Positions 18,836-30,069 of a stretch of DNA of 64,000 nucleotides are shown in pieces. Position numbers and translations under genes: made by a program. The stretch is taken from the NCBI GenBank assembly GCA_024449915.1, contig JAMZAV010001829.1, positions 62,001 to 126,000 of the forward strand, written 5' to 3'. This DNA comes from Sweltsa coloradensis (taxonomy: Eukaryota; Arthropoda; Insecta; Plecoptera; Chloroperlidae). The stretch's first letter is position 1. Every line of letters begins with the position of its first letter. The notes beneath the pieces are model-generated. The model saw only the letters and a list, made by a program, of their open reading frames with translations. It was not told the origin of the DNA and searched no databases.

Positions 18836-20402
18836 CTAACCCGCTTCGCGAACGCTTTTTTTAGTCGCGTTGATGGATGAGCTTTTATAATAAGTTTTTA
18901 GTTTGCTTGGGATCTCTTTACTTTTGCTAGTTCTTTTTTAATGCATTGTAGGTGATTGTTTTCAAGTTTCTATTGTTAGTACTTGTTAATTGTTATTTTA
19001 CACCTCAAAAAACTTATATTAAAACCTTTATTTCTATGTATTTTGGCTAACTTTTCCAACTTTTTCTTTCAAAAGGTACTACATCACCATAACCTTAATG
19101 TCCATGTAAAATATGAACGTTGTAGCCCCACCCTTTTGGTCAGAATCGGCCAAAATGTCACGAAAATATTGCACTAAAAATCGTAAAAGTACGATATTCA
19201 TGAGAAATATATATATTATATATTTTTTTTCCAGATTACGTTATTGTTGTTTATTTGTAAATACAGCCATTTTTAATACACATTTTTCAATTTTTTCTCA
19301 AAATACATTACAAAAATTGTTATTTAACAAAAGTATCAATTTTCCAATTTTTTTATTTTTATATTCCATTTATTTATTTGTAGAAGAAATACATCACACA
19401 TACACAATAAGGAATGACTCATAGAGCCCACAAAGCCAGAACATGGCTTAGCTGTGGGAAGTATTTTAGGAAGTAATGATGTAAGTTCAACAGTAACAAA
19501 AAACGGAACGTTCACAAAACAGAAAAATACAAAAGGGAAAGAAAAATTTGTGTATACAACGAGTGAGACATATCATGGAAATTTTGAACAAAAACTTAAG
19601 TAAATAACAGTTAAAATAGGAACAGCAAAAATTATGAGAAACATTTACATGCTAAAGGTGTCAGAGAGAAGATGCGTTTTTAGATCTGTTTTAATTTTAG
19701 AAATGGACGACAGGGTTCTAAGTGAAGACGGTAGCTTATTGAATATAGAAGGGACCGAATAAGACAGGGCACGTAGGCCATACTTGTTGTTAAAATTTGG
19801 AACTTTTAAGGCACCCGCCACTTTGAGCCTTGTCTCCTTACAGGTGTCCATAGGGAACTTAAAATCTGATTTAAAGTAAAAGTACAATAGAAATCTGTAT
19901 ATGAATAATGAGTGAATTGGCAACACGTGACAAAAGGAAAATATTTGATTACTAGTGAATGTAGATTCGATATTGATGTCACACATTACCATTTTTAACA
20001 TTCTCAATTGTAAAGCTTCAACCCTTTGCTTTGCGTGTGACACCGCGAAGCATTACCCCATGCTAGAATTCCATATAAAATTCATCCAATGATTGATAGA
20101 CGGTTCTGAGTAGTGTAAATGGGAGAATATATTTAAGAGCATACAACCGGGAAGAGCAAGAGCGTAGTTTATTACATAATTTATCAATATGGCATTTCCA
20201 GGAAAAGTGCCTATCATATATCTTCGATTGTACCCAAAAACGTGGCAGGTCTAAGTTCAGAGATTTCAAAGGTCCCCTCTAATTTTCATCAAGATCGCAT
20301 ATGCCGTTTGCCTGGTAGAGAGCAAACAAACATACAAAAAAAACACCTGAGCTAATTTTTTGTGGGGTCAGTGAAATTGAAGTCTCCGCTTTGCTCATCC
20401 AA
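18836..20402 (-). mobile_element. Helitron-like element H4, interrupted by a LINE
   Basis: The 3' end is at the left (complement of CTAAC, so TTAG before T, one change from CTAG), with the AACGC/GCGTT hairpin, and the 5' end TTGGATGAGC is at 20402. The LINE fragment 19210-20213 breaks it between AGAAATAT and ATCTTCGATTG. Blocks shared with H2 and H3 confirm the family. Confidence 0.75.
19210..20213 (-). pseudogene. LINE C-terminal fragment with 3' tail
   Basis: Minus strand: WKCHIDKLCNKLRSCSS and LLRTVYQSL, then after a frameshift near 20050 a continuous stretch of about 130 codons (RVEALQLRML, then LKVPNFNNKYGLRALSYS, SLRTL...KTHLLSDTF) ending near 19645. This is the layout after the palm of non-LTR reverse transcriptases (HI..L..KL, LR.VY.SLI, final HLLS). 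The low-GC tail to 19210 would be the 3' untranslated region. Palm and endonuclease are absent. Inserted into H4. Confidence 0.75.
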
Positions 20403-21090
20403 AAATAAAAGATAGATGATTGCATACTAGCTGCAACCAATAAAATGTAGATGGTCTCGTCACAAGTGGTGGTGATGAGGGTAGCATGGATGAGTGCTAA
20501 ATGCATGCTGAACTATCTTAAATTGAGTTGATGCAGAACTGTTATGTTGGGAAAACAATTTTGAAGCTATCTGCATTTTTTCGTTGGAACCACTATAAAG
20601 CCTATATAGTAGGGGTGTGCGAATCCATGTTTTTCATTTCGAATTCGAATCGAATCTTTCCGAAGATTCGCAAATCCGAAGCGAATCCAAATATTTTCCA
20701 ATGGAATTTTGCGTAGCCTATCGTTAAGAGATGTGCAAAAATGTTATTTTAAAGTTGAAAATTCGCAATCTTTCGTTACTTACCAAAAAAAACAATTTGA
20801 TAATGCACAACTTTAAAAAAAAAAACACCTACCGTAGTTTAATATTATCAGTAGGGGCCCAATCACAAATTCCAGGGCAATTTATGATTAATTTAAAAGA
20901 AAAACAAGCACATGAGAGTGAGAATCAGTTTTAATTTTAAGCTCAATTTCAGCCTTCAGTTTTCTCAGTTTCTGACAGTTTTTACAAACAGATTAATTTC
21001 GACTACCCGGCTCCTCCACCAAAATTACGTATTTTTTGTGTTATGGCAATATTTTGATATGAAGTATTTTGAGCTTACTCGCGTACAAAC

Positions 21091-21921
21091 CAGTAGCGTA
21101 GCCAGTAGGGGGGCAGGGGGGGCAAATGGCCCCCCCGCCCCCTTGTCCTGGCGCTCCCTAACCACCTGCCAAGTCCCAAAAATACATTTTATTTATTTAT
21201 TTATTATTTTATTATTTATTTTCCACTAATAGGCTTAGTAGGAAGGTTGGCAGAAAAGGGCAGTATGCCCCAAGCACAAGGTGTCTGCCAGCCTCTACAC
21301 AACAAACTGTGATAATAAATGGGCACTTATAAAACATAGAACATAATAAAAGAGACAAACATAGAAGAGACAAATTAACAAAACAATTACAATTCAATGA
21401 ATTCATAATATCAAAAAAGCAATCATAATGTAGAAGACTTAACAACTCTAACAACTCTATATATGTGAAATAATAAATACGTAAATCCTTCGTGACACCT
21501 TCGTCCTTTGTTGCCTTAGTAGGTAGCCATGTGCCGCCTATGTTGATAAAACCTCGCGCGGAACAAATTTGCAGATTTCAACATTGCTTCAAATTTTTCC
21601 TGTGTAGAACCATCCAGTTTTTCCGATGAAAGAAATATTCTAGCTCTCCAAGATTTGGCACTTTTTTTTACAAAAATTATATTTCTCATTCACTTATTGC
21701 TGATGAATATTACCAGAGTCGATAAAGAAACGGGGAAACTTCTTTATCGACTCTGATATTACTCATTCCGTGCTTAATACTGCAATCTTTCTGCAGAAGG
21801 TGAAAAGCTTAATGTTGACACAATATTGGAATTCTTCAAGCTTTTTTTTTTTTTTTTTTAGCCAGTGCCCCCTAAAAATTTCCTGCCCCCCCCCTAGACC
21901 CAAAACCTGGCTACGCCACTG
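21091..21921. mobile_element. hAT-type MITE (CAGTAGCGTAGCCAG ends), 831 bp
   Basis: Terminal inverted repeats CAGTAGCGTAGCCAG and CTGGCTACGCCACTG with GGGGGGCAAATGGCCCCCC next to the left end; perfect 8-bp duplication GTACAAAC at 21083-21090 and 21922-21929. Inside are a (TTTA)n-flanked segment that may be a LINE 3' tail (about 21180-21480) and a 42-bp micro-MITE. Confidence 0.9.
21714..21755. mobile_element. 42-bp micro-MITE: two hAT ends only
   Basis: CAGAGTCGATAAAGAA, a 10-bp centre, then TTCTTTATCGACTCTG. These are the exact ends of the 732-bp hAT at 48039-48770 with everything between them deleted. Flanking ATATTAC repeats on both sides (7 bp). Confidence 0.75.
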
Positions 21922-22248
21922 GTACAAACAATTATTACGATCTCACAATTGCGCTTTATGACCCGGCATTTCCACCATATGCACTAGCCAGAAGCCCAGG
22001 ATTAATTTAATTTTGACTACCTACCCGGCACCTCCACCAAAACTTTGAAAAATCACCTTGTTTGAAATTTTGTGACCTAATTTGCGTTTAAAGACATAAT
22101 TGCATAATTGCTCCCTTCCTGATACACGCAGGAAAATCAAATTTTCGAATACTTCGAAAACTCTGCTAAAATTGACTCGAATCCGAATCCGAATTTCTTG
22201 GATGGACTATATAGTTTATTTTTTGTGCAATTTGCTATGTTGTATGTA

Positions 22249-23547
22249 CTAGGCCACTTAGCAAATGCTTTTTTTAGTCACGTTGATGGATGATCGTTTT
22301 TTTTTTTTTTTTTTTTTTTCTTTTACCTAAACTGTTGGCATTTTTAAAATAATTTTAAAAGTGTAAAGCTTAAATTGACTTTAAAGAATTTTTCCTAAAT
22401 TGAAAGGCAATTGTGAAAATTGAAACGTTCAACTTTTAAAAAAAAATTTAAAGGCGGGGTTTCAAAAGGGGAGAACACGGGACATTTTCTTTTATACCAT
22501 TTGGGTTTATAAAACAAATTTTTGTGGGAAAAAAGATTTATTTGGGGAAAAACACTGAAAATTATCGTCCCCTTTAGATAACCAAACAATAAGGGGGGGA
22601 AAAAATGGTTTTTTAACGGACTCGCCCGGGGCCCCCTTTTGCTTTAGCCGACGTCTCACCTTTAGCCAGCACACAACCTCGCCCAAGGGGCTTTAGCCCG
22701 ATCCCCCCCAAGACTAGGCCAAAAACCCGGGGGAAATTAAATTTAAACTTTTTACGACTCCCCAAAATTTTTTTAAATTTTTTCACCTGTTTGGGAATGT
22801 ACTAATTCTTCTATTTTGGATAAAGTTTCGAAAAGGGCATTTTCCCCGACAAAAATTTCCAAATGCCTCAACCTGTTTGGGGGACCCAAAAGTTATTTGT
22901 CAACAAGTTGAGCCAACAATTTGGCAAATGTTTTTGTGTAAAAGACTTTTTGGGTGGGATCTTTTTACTTTTCCAAGTTTCATTGCAAAATCATTTTTTT
23001 TAAAATTAGGAAATTTTTATAAAGTAGAACTAATTCTATGGAAATTAGAATGTAAATATCGTAGGCCCGAAGTTTGCTTATGAACTGTTGTGGTGATTGT
23101 TGTAAAAGTTTCTATACTTACTTGTTAATATTGAAAAACACTCAAAAGACTCGTTTTAAAAACCCTTTATTTATATGGATCTGGATAATTTTTTCAATTT
23201 TTTTCAAAATGTACTACAGCAAAAAACCCTTAATGTCCATGAAAAATATAAACGTTGTAGCCCACCGTTTGGCAGAATCGGACCAAAATGTCACAAAAAT
23301 ATCCCCTAAAAATCGTGGAAAAAAAATCGAAAGTACGATATTCATGACTATGAGAAAAATTTTTTATTGCCCCAAAAAACGTAGCAGGTTAAATTCGAGA
23401 TTTGGGAAAGGCCCCCCTCCAATTTTCATGAAGATCGCATATTATGCCGTTTGCCCGGTAGAGAGCGAACAAACAGACAAAAAGAAAACATTGGAGTTAA
23501 ATTTTTTGGGGGTCAGTGAAATTAAAGTCTTCGCTTCGCTCATCCAA
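22249..23547 (-). mobile_element. Helitron-like element H5 (interrupted, low-quality sequence)
   Basis: The 3' end CTAG lies at 22249-22252 next to a host A on the plus strand, and the 5' end TTGGATGAGC lies at 23547 with host T following, so the A|T rule holds. About 22300-23080 is unrelated noisy sequence interrupting the family blocks, which resume at about 23090. Confidence 0.6.
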
Positions 23548-23568
23548 TTAATGCTGAATTTGAATAAA

Positions 23569-24270
23569 CTAGGCCGCTTTGCGAACGCTTTTTCCAGTTG
23601 CGTTGATGGTTGAGCTTTTTTTTAATATTTCTGCCGAATGATTACGATTTTAGGTGGGATCTCATTACTGTTTCTATAGTTTCTTGTGTTACTTGTTAAT
23701 TATATGCCTGTAAAAGGCTTATATTAAAACCTTTATTTCTATGAATTTTGACCAACTTTTTCAACATTTTCTTTCAAAAGGCACTACATTACCATAATAT
23801 TATGCAATTTTTAAAAGAACTTGTACCCCCACCCTTTTGGGCAGGATGGGACCAAATATCCGAAAAATTGTAAAAAAAATTGGGGGAAAAATCGTAAAAG
23901 TACGATTTCTAATAAAATATTTCTTCAAATGTTTCTAAAATCTTAACATATGTAACTTTAGTGATTTTAAACGTCCCCATAAAGTTTCATCAAGATCGGA
24001 TTAGTCGTTTGCCAAATATCTCCAAAATATCTCATTAAAAATCGAAAAAATCGTAAAAGTATGATAATCATAAGAAAATAATATTTGATCGATTGTACCC
24101 AAAAACGTAGCAAGTCTAAGTTCAGAGTTTTAAAAGGGTCCCTTCCCAAATTTTCATCAAGATCGCATATGCCTTTTTGTCCGTAAAAGGCGAACAAACA
24201 GACAAAAAAACTAATAAAAAACAAAATACCCGAGCTATTTTCCTTGGGGTAACGTAAGTGAAAAAAACAA
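23569..24270 (-). mobile_element. Helitron-like element H12
   Basis: CTAG at 23569-23572 after host A, then the family hairpin region and all body blocks in order on the minus strand; the 5' end is blurred near 24270. Sequence is noisy, with long homopolymers. Confidence 0.55.
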
Positions 24271-26715
24271 AAAACACGTAAGTGAATTTGAATAAATAAT
24301 TATAATATTAGTAATTGGATGAGCGAAGCAAAGACTTCAATTTCACTGACCCCTCAAAAAATTTAGCTACAATTTTTTTTGTTTTTCTGTCTGTTTGTTC
24401 GCGCTCTACCGGGCAAACGGCATATGCGTTCTTGGGAAAAATTGGGGGGGCCCTTTAAAAATCTCTGAACTTAGACCTGTCACGTTTTTGGGTATAGTCC
24501 AAGAAATATTTCTTATAAATATCGTACTTTTACGATTATTTTCTATTTTTAATGTGATACTTTCGTGATATTTAGGCCGATTTTGACCATATGGGTGGGG
24601 TTACAACGTTCATATTTTACATGGACATTATAGTGCGGCGGTCGAATCCGAAATTTCAGCTTTGACCCATACAGGCGGTACTACCGCGCGAAACCAAAAT
24701 AAAATCGTCGGCTACTTCATTACCCACAAAAAAAATGACGTGGTCTCGAAATGCGTGTACGTCATAGATTTACGACGCCATCTTGGATGCGCCGTCGATC
24801 GCACTTTGCGTTAAAAAATCATGTTTAAATTCGTAATTTTGGATTTAAAAAAAAAAATTTTTAGCGCGTTTTTTCACAGACATGGGCGTTCATTATGTTT
24901 AATTTTATTTGGGATTGCAACAAAAAGTAAAGGTGAAAAAATCAACAATTGGGGGGAAAAATTTTAACATTTTAAATTACAAAAAAATGTTCTATTTTTT
25001 TTTAAGTTAAACCATCAAATTTTCTTAAGAGGAGGGTTTTTTAATTGGGGAATACTTTTGTGAAATGTCCGTATTTTTCATTTTCTTAAATGCAAATACT
25101 TTGGTCGTTTTGGGGTGGTAACGTGATGAAAAGCGTGCGTGCGGCAAGCTAAAAAAACTGGTCAAAATACTTTTTTTTGGATGCTTTGTTATACGATCCT
25201 GGCCAAAGAGACGTGGAATCTTGATTTGGTCGATTTTTCCCTCTTCCTTCCTGTTAGTTTATACCTTGAGGAAAAAAAAATAACTTGGGAACATTTGAAA
25301 TTTTTGGCAAAATATTTTTACGACGCCATTTTTGTTTTAGGCATATGCATATGTACACGTTTTGATTTTATTTGTTTTTATTATAATTATGACAGTTTTA
25401 AAAAACCCTGACGTGTTTTTGGTTTTTTAAAAAATTTCCTATTTTTTGATAAAAAATTTTGTATCCTAGGCCTTTTATAAAATTATTTATATGAAATTAC
25501 TTTTTTTTATAGTCCTTCAGCCAAGTACAATATTTAAGTGTGTTTAATGACGGACAAATTTAAATTTTCGCAATTCATAAAGAATGTTTTGGGGAAATTT
25601 TTTTTACATAGAGTTTCTTGGGTTTTGTCCCATACAAATGGTAGCCATTTTACAAGATGGCCGAAAAAATATATGTACTATTAAGTCCCCGTTAGTGCGC
25701 CGCATCCGAGCAACGGGGGTGCTTACACCTCAGCACATATGCACAATCCGATTTGGGGGTTTTTTTGGAGGTGTCACTCAGTCATCATTAGTTTTTATAA
25801 ACCCCAAAAAACACATATCGAGGAAATTGGGTACCTGTAACACAATCCCAAAATTTGGGGGGTACGAAAATTTAAATCCTTCTTTTTTTATATTGGTGAA
25901 CACGCTTTTATACTTTTCGCCTTATTGTTTTTTGTCAATTGGCCAGCAATTTGCCCAAACGAGTGAGCATTATGGGTGTAGTGCATTTAAAAGAAATTTT
26001 TTTTAAAAAATGCTAAAAAGTTTGAAAAAATGGTTTTAATAATATAAGTTTTTTTCATGTCAAATTAATAAACAAGTAACTAAGAAATTTGAAAATAATC
26101 ACCTAAAAATGCAAACAAAAAGAAAAGTTTTTGGGTTGACGAGATTTTTTACTTTTCCATTTCTTATTGGTATTACTTTAGAAAATTAATACTACTTTAT
26201 TAAAAATAATTATTCTATTTTAAAAAAAATAATTTCAAGGGAAATTTTAAAAAAAGTAATAAGACCCCATCGCATACAAAAACTTTAAAATAGAAACCCA
26301 AAACCCCTTACACCTAAAAAATAATTAGATCTAAAAAAAGGGCCAAGCCGTGTTTTTTTCTATTTTGAGTTTTCCCCAATTTCATAAACGACATGCCCCG
26401 AAACACACCTTAAAAAAAATTTGGGCAAAAAAAATTTGCAACTAGGAAGAGTTTTCACGGACATGCTGTATTCTCACGATTGAAGAACTACATTAATTTT
26501 ACACGCTTTTAGAGAAAATTTGAAATTACATATTATGCAAATTCAAAAAAATCAAAAAACACTCACTTTTCTCGCATCAAAACTTTTTTTTTTCGTAGAC
26601 TTTTTTCTTTTTTTAGTTAGATTTTTAAATTTACTTTTTGGTGCTTTTTTTTTCTAATCCCTGCTTTAATTGGTCAATCTTTCCCGTGAAGCGCCCTAAA
26701 ACTACAATATACTGG

Positions 26716-27282
26716 CCCAAATGAGCGAAGCAAAAAGACTTAAATTTTCACTGACCCCAAAAAATTAGCTGGGGTTTTTTTTTTTGTTGTTGTATTTTTG
26801 TTTTTTGTTCGTCTCAGGGCAAACGGCATATACATTTTGATAAAAATTTAAAGGGACCTTCGAAATCTCAAAACTTAACTCCCCAGTTTTTGGGTAAATC
26901 GAAAAAATTTTTCATGATTATTGTACTTTTACGATTTTTTTTTGTTTTTTAGTGCGATATTTTCGTGACTTTTTGGCCGTTTCCCTAGCTCCAAACGGGT
27001 GGGGCACAAGTTCAATTTCACTGGACATTAAGGTAATGGGAGTTTGTTTTTTGAAAGAAAAAGTTGAAAAAGTTAGCCAAAATCCTAGAATAAAGGTTTA
27101 ATATGATTTTTAAAGGGTTTTAAATAAAAACTAACAAAAAAACAATAGAAACTGACAAACCACCACAATGCATTAAAAAAGAATTTGAAAAAGGAAAAGT
27201 AACCCACGCAAAAAAAAACCCCTTTTTAAAAAAAACCCCATCCTCAACCGACAAAAAAAAAGCGTTCGCGAAAGGGGCCTAG
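26716..27282 (+). mobile_element. Helitron-like element H9 (noisy)
   Basis: Begins near ATGAGCGAAGC and ends AGCGTTCGCGAAAGGGGCCTAG before T; family blocks are in order but homopolymers are distorted. Confidence 0.55.
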
Positions 27283-27534
27283 TTCCCACCATTGCTCAGT
27301 AAGGAGACTTGGGTTTCAATAGCCCAGCCTTTCCCTGTCAGTGTTTGTTTTTTTTAAATGTCTCTTCTTTGATAAACTACAGGATATAAACAAACAAACA
27401 TTGATTGGAAATGATGAGATGGTATATTTAAAAATTTTTTTTCCCCTCTATAAAAATTTAAAAAGGTCTTTTTGAACAAGCCTATTCTAGGAAATTTAAG
27501 CCTTTTTCCCCAAATTTTTTTCAATTTTAAGGAT

Positions 27535-28105
27535 AAGGAAGCTTCCCAAACGTTTTATTTAGTCGCTTTGATGGGGACTTTTTTAAAAAGTTTTTAATTT
27601 TGCGTGGGAATTTTTCCCCTTTGAAAGTTTTTTTTGAATGCATTGTAGGTGATTTTGTAAGTTTTATTTTTCTTTTTAATTGTTATTAAAAACCCCTTTA
27701 AAAAACTCAATTAATTTTAAAACCTTATTCTATGGATTCTGGTAAACTTTTTATCTATTTTTTTTTCAAAAAGAAATACATCCCCTTTCCCCCTTAAGTC
27801 CTACAAAATATGAACGTTGTAGCCCTACCCTTTTGGTAGGAATGGGCCCCAAAATGTTACAAAAATATCGCATTTAAAATCAAAAAAAAAATCGTAAAAA
27901 CGAATCATGAAAAATTTTTCGATTGTCCCCCAAAAAACTTGGCAGGTTAAGTTCGAGTTTTCGATGGTCCCCCCCAAATTTTCAACAAAATCGCATATGC
28001 CGTTTCCCCGGTAGAAAAAAAAAAAAAACAAAAAAAAAAAAAAAAAAAAAAAGAGAAAATATTTTGGGGGGTCAGTAAATTGAAGTCTTCTTTTCGCTCA
28101 TCCAA
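27535..28105 (-). mobile_element. Helitron-like element H10 (noisy)
   Basis: Minus-strand copy: 5' end TTGGATGAGCG at 28105, 3' end blurred near 27535. A poly(A) stretch at 28015-28052 corresponds to the T-rich block near the 5' end of other copies. Confidence 0.5.
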
Positions 28106-30069
28106 AAAAATGTCAGTATTTTTGTATTTTAGAATTCGCTATTTCTTTTTAAATTTTCTCCGGAGCGTTGTAAAATTAAGTGATAATTACGATCGAGCGA
28201 ATGCAGAATACAATACACGGGGGCATGCAAGGGATTTTTTTAAAAATAAGCAACTCAAATTTACACAGTGGGACCATGCAGGATTTAAGGTAAAATTACT
28301 TCTACCACAAATACCTAACCTCTGCTCATAAGGTACCTTTGGGCATAACCATTTAGTAATTTCGTGAAATTCTTTCGTGCAAAGTATACTTTACATCTCA
28401 ATGCAAGTAAAAAAAATTTAAAAATTAGTTGGTTTTTTTTAAAGTTTCCAAAAGCGTTTGTCCTATCAGCACATAAACAAGAAGCATTGACATTACAAAA
28501 TTAAACCAACTTTAAATTTTCGCAAAAGGGCTTCCCAGCCCCAATTTCATATGGCTACAAAAAAAAAAACCCCTGTTTCTAAATCATGCCCATTGTGTTT
28601 TAAAATTTCAAGATCCTGTTAAAAGACCCTTTAAAAAAAAATATATTTGGCGGTATCTTCTAAAATGGCCCCATTACTGTCACTGCGTTTATTTGTAAGG
28701 TGTAAGGGAAAAATTGTTTTCCCAATGATCGATAAGAACTATTATTTTTTCCCCAATTTAACTTTCAAATCATAAATTCTAACAATTTTTTGGGGGCCAT
28801 TTTGAAAAAATGGCTACCATTATGTCAGGGGACAAACCAAAAACTCTATAAAACGAAAAATTTTTTCCAAATAACATATTTATGAATATTGAACATTTTT
28901 CGTCCTCACACTCATCAAAAACACTTAAATTTTGTATTGGTGAAGGACTAAAAAAATGTAATTTCCTAAAAAATAACTCTAATATCCCAGCTGACAAAAA
29001 TTTGTTTCAAAAATGGGAAATTTTTATGAAAAATCAAATAAAGCAGATTTTTTTAAAATGTCAAAATTTTATAATAGAAAAAAAATCAAAATCAAAAGCG
29101 TGTTAATGCAATGCCTAAAAAAGATGGCGTCGTAAAAATTTTTCCCCAAAAAATTACAAATGTCTACCCAAGATTTTTTTTAAACCTTTAAGGTATACAC
29201 TAACAGGATAGGAAGAGAAAACCGCCCAGGTAAAGTTTCCACGTCCTTTTGGCCGGATCTGTATAACAAGCATCCAAAAATAAGGATTCGACCAGTTTTG
29301 TAGCTTGCCGAGCTACGTTTTTTCATCACGTTTACCCCCAAAAGCGCCAAAGTATTTGTTTTAAAGCAAAATAAAAAAATACGGACGTGTTCAAAAAATG
29401 TTTTCCCGCAATCAAAATCTATCCCCGGTCTTAAAAAAATGTTGAGGGTTTTAACTGTAAAAAAATATAGAACTTTTTATGTAATTCTGAAAATGTTAAT
29501 TTTCCCGCCTTTGTTTTTTTTTTTCACCACTTATGTTCATTCCAAAATAAAATTCAACATAAGAGCGCCCAAGCTTGTGAATACAAGCCTAAATTTGATT
29601 TTTAAAAAAAAAAATTACAGAATTTACAACATGTTTTATAAGAAAAGGGATCGACGCCGCGCACCCAAAATGGCGTCGAAAATCTATGACGTACACGCAT
29701 TTGAGACCACACGTATTTTTCTGGGGGTGATGAAGTAGCCACGATTTATTTGGGGGGGGTTTTGTACCCCCGTATGGGTCAAGCTGAAATATGCGTCTTT
29801 TTACCCTTTCGTCGCCGCATAATGGAAATGGGTGTTGTTTTTGAAAAAAAAAAGTTGAAAAAGTTAGCCAGAATCCCTAGAAAAAAGGATTTAATATGAG
29901 TTTCTGTAGGTATATAACATTAAGTAAAAATAGAAACTTGACAAAAAATCACCTACAAGCTTAAAAAAAGCACTTGAAAAGAAAGAGACCCCACGAAACT
30001 AAAAACTTAAAAAAAAGTTCATCCATAAACGCGACTAAAAAAAGCGTTTTCGAAGCGGCGTAGTTATAT

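Larger units (their letters stand above)
20610..22206. mobile_element. hAT-like element (GCGAATCC family), carrying another hAT
   Basis: Starts TAGGGGTGTGCGAATCC; flanks are the 8-bp duplication CTATATAG (20602-20609 and 22207-22214). The right end keeps GAATCCGAATCCGAATT but lacks the usual CCCTA, so it is damaged. Body matches 38605-39386 and, in part, 56243-56740. A second hAT (21091-21921) lies inside. Confidence 0.7.
24631..29819. mobile_element. Element with inverted arms of about 1 kb, itself full of insertions
   Basis: The left arm (24631-25700) and right arm (28770-29819) are diverged reverse complements: shared landmarks include GCTTGACCCATAC, ACGTCATAGATTT, ACGACGCCAT, GTTATACNGATCC and GGTAGCCATTTT, in mirrored order. 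The ends are TAGTGCGGCG and CGCCGCATA inside H6, with TTA/TAA at the flanks. The middle holds two Helitron-like copies (26716-27282 and 27535-28105). No transposase seen; the sequence is too noisy to exclude one. Confidence 0.55.
24315..30063 (+). mobile_element. Helitron-like element H6, split by a 5.2-kb insertion
   Basis: 5' end TTGGATGAGCGAAGC at 24315 (host A before it); body blocks to 24630; then a long inverted-repeat element (24631-29819); then the remaining 3' body and hairpin with an end GCGGCGTAG at 30063 before host T. The two parts are contiguous in the family sequence. Confidence 0.6.

Noticed and set aside
22877..23613. Coding potential in the noisy region (several frames of 60-180 codons)
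   Set aside because: They overlap Helitron-like copies in the same frame positions as non-coding clean copies, and the sequence there is unreliable.
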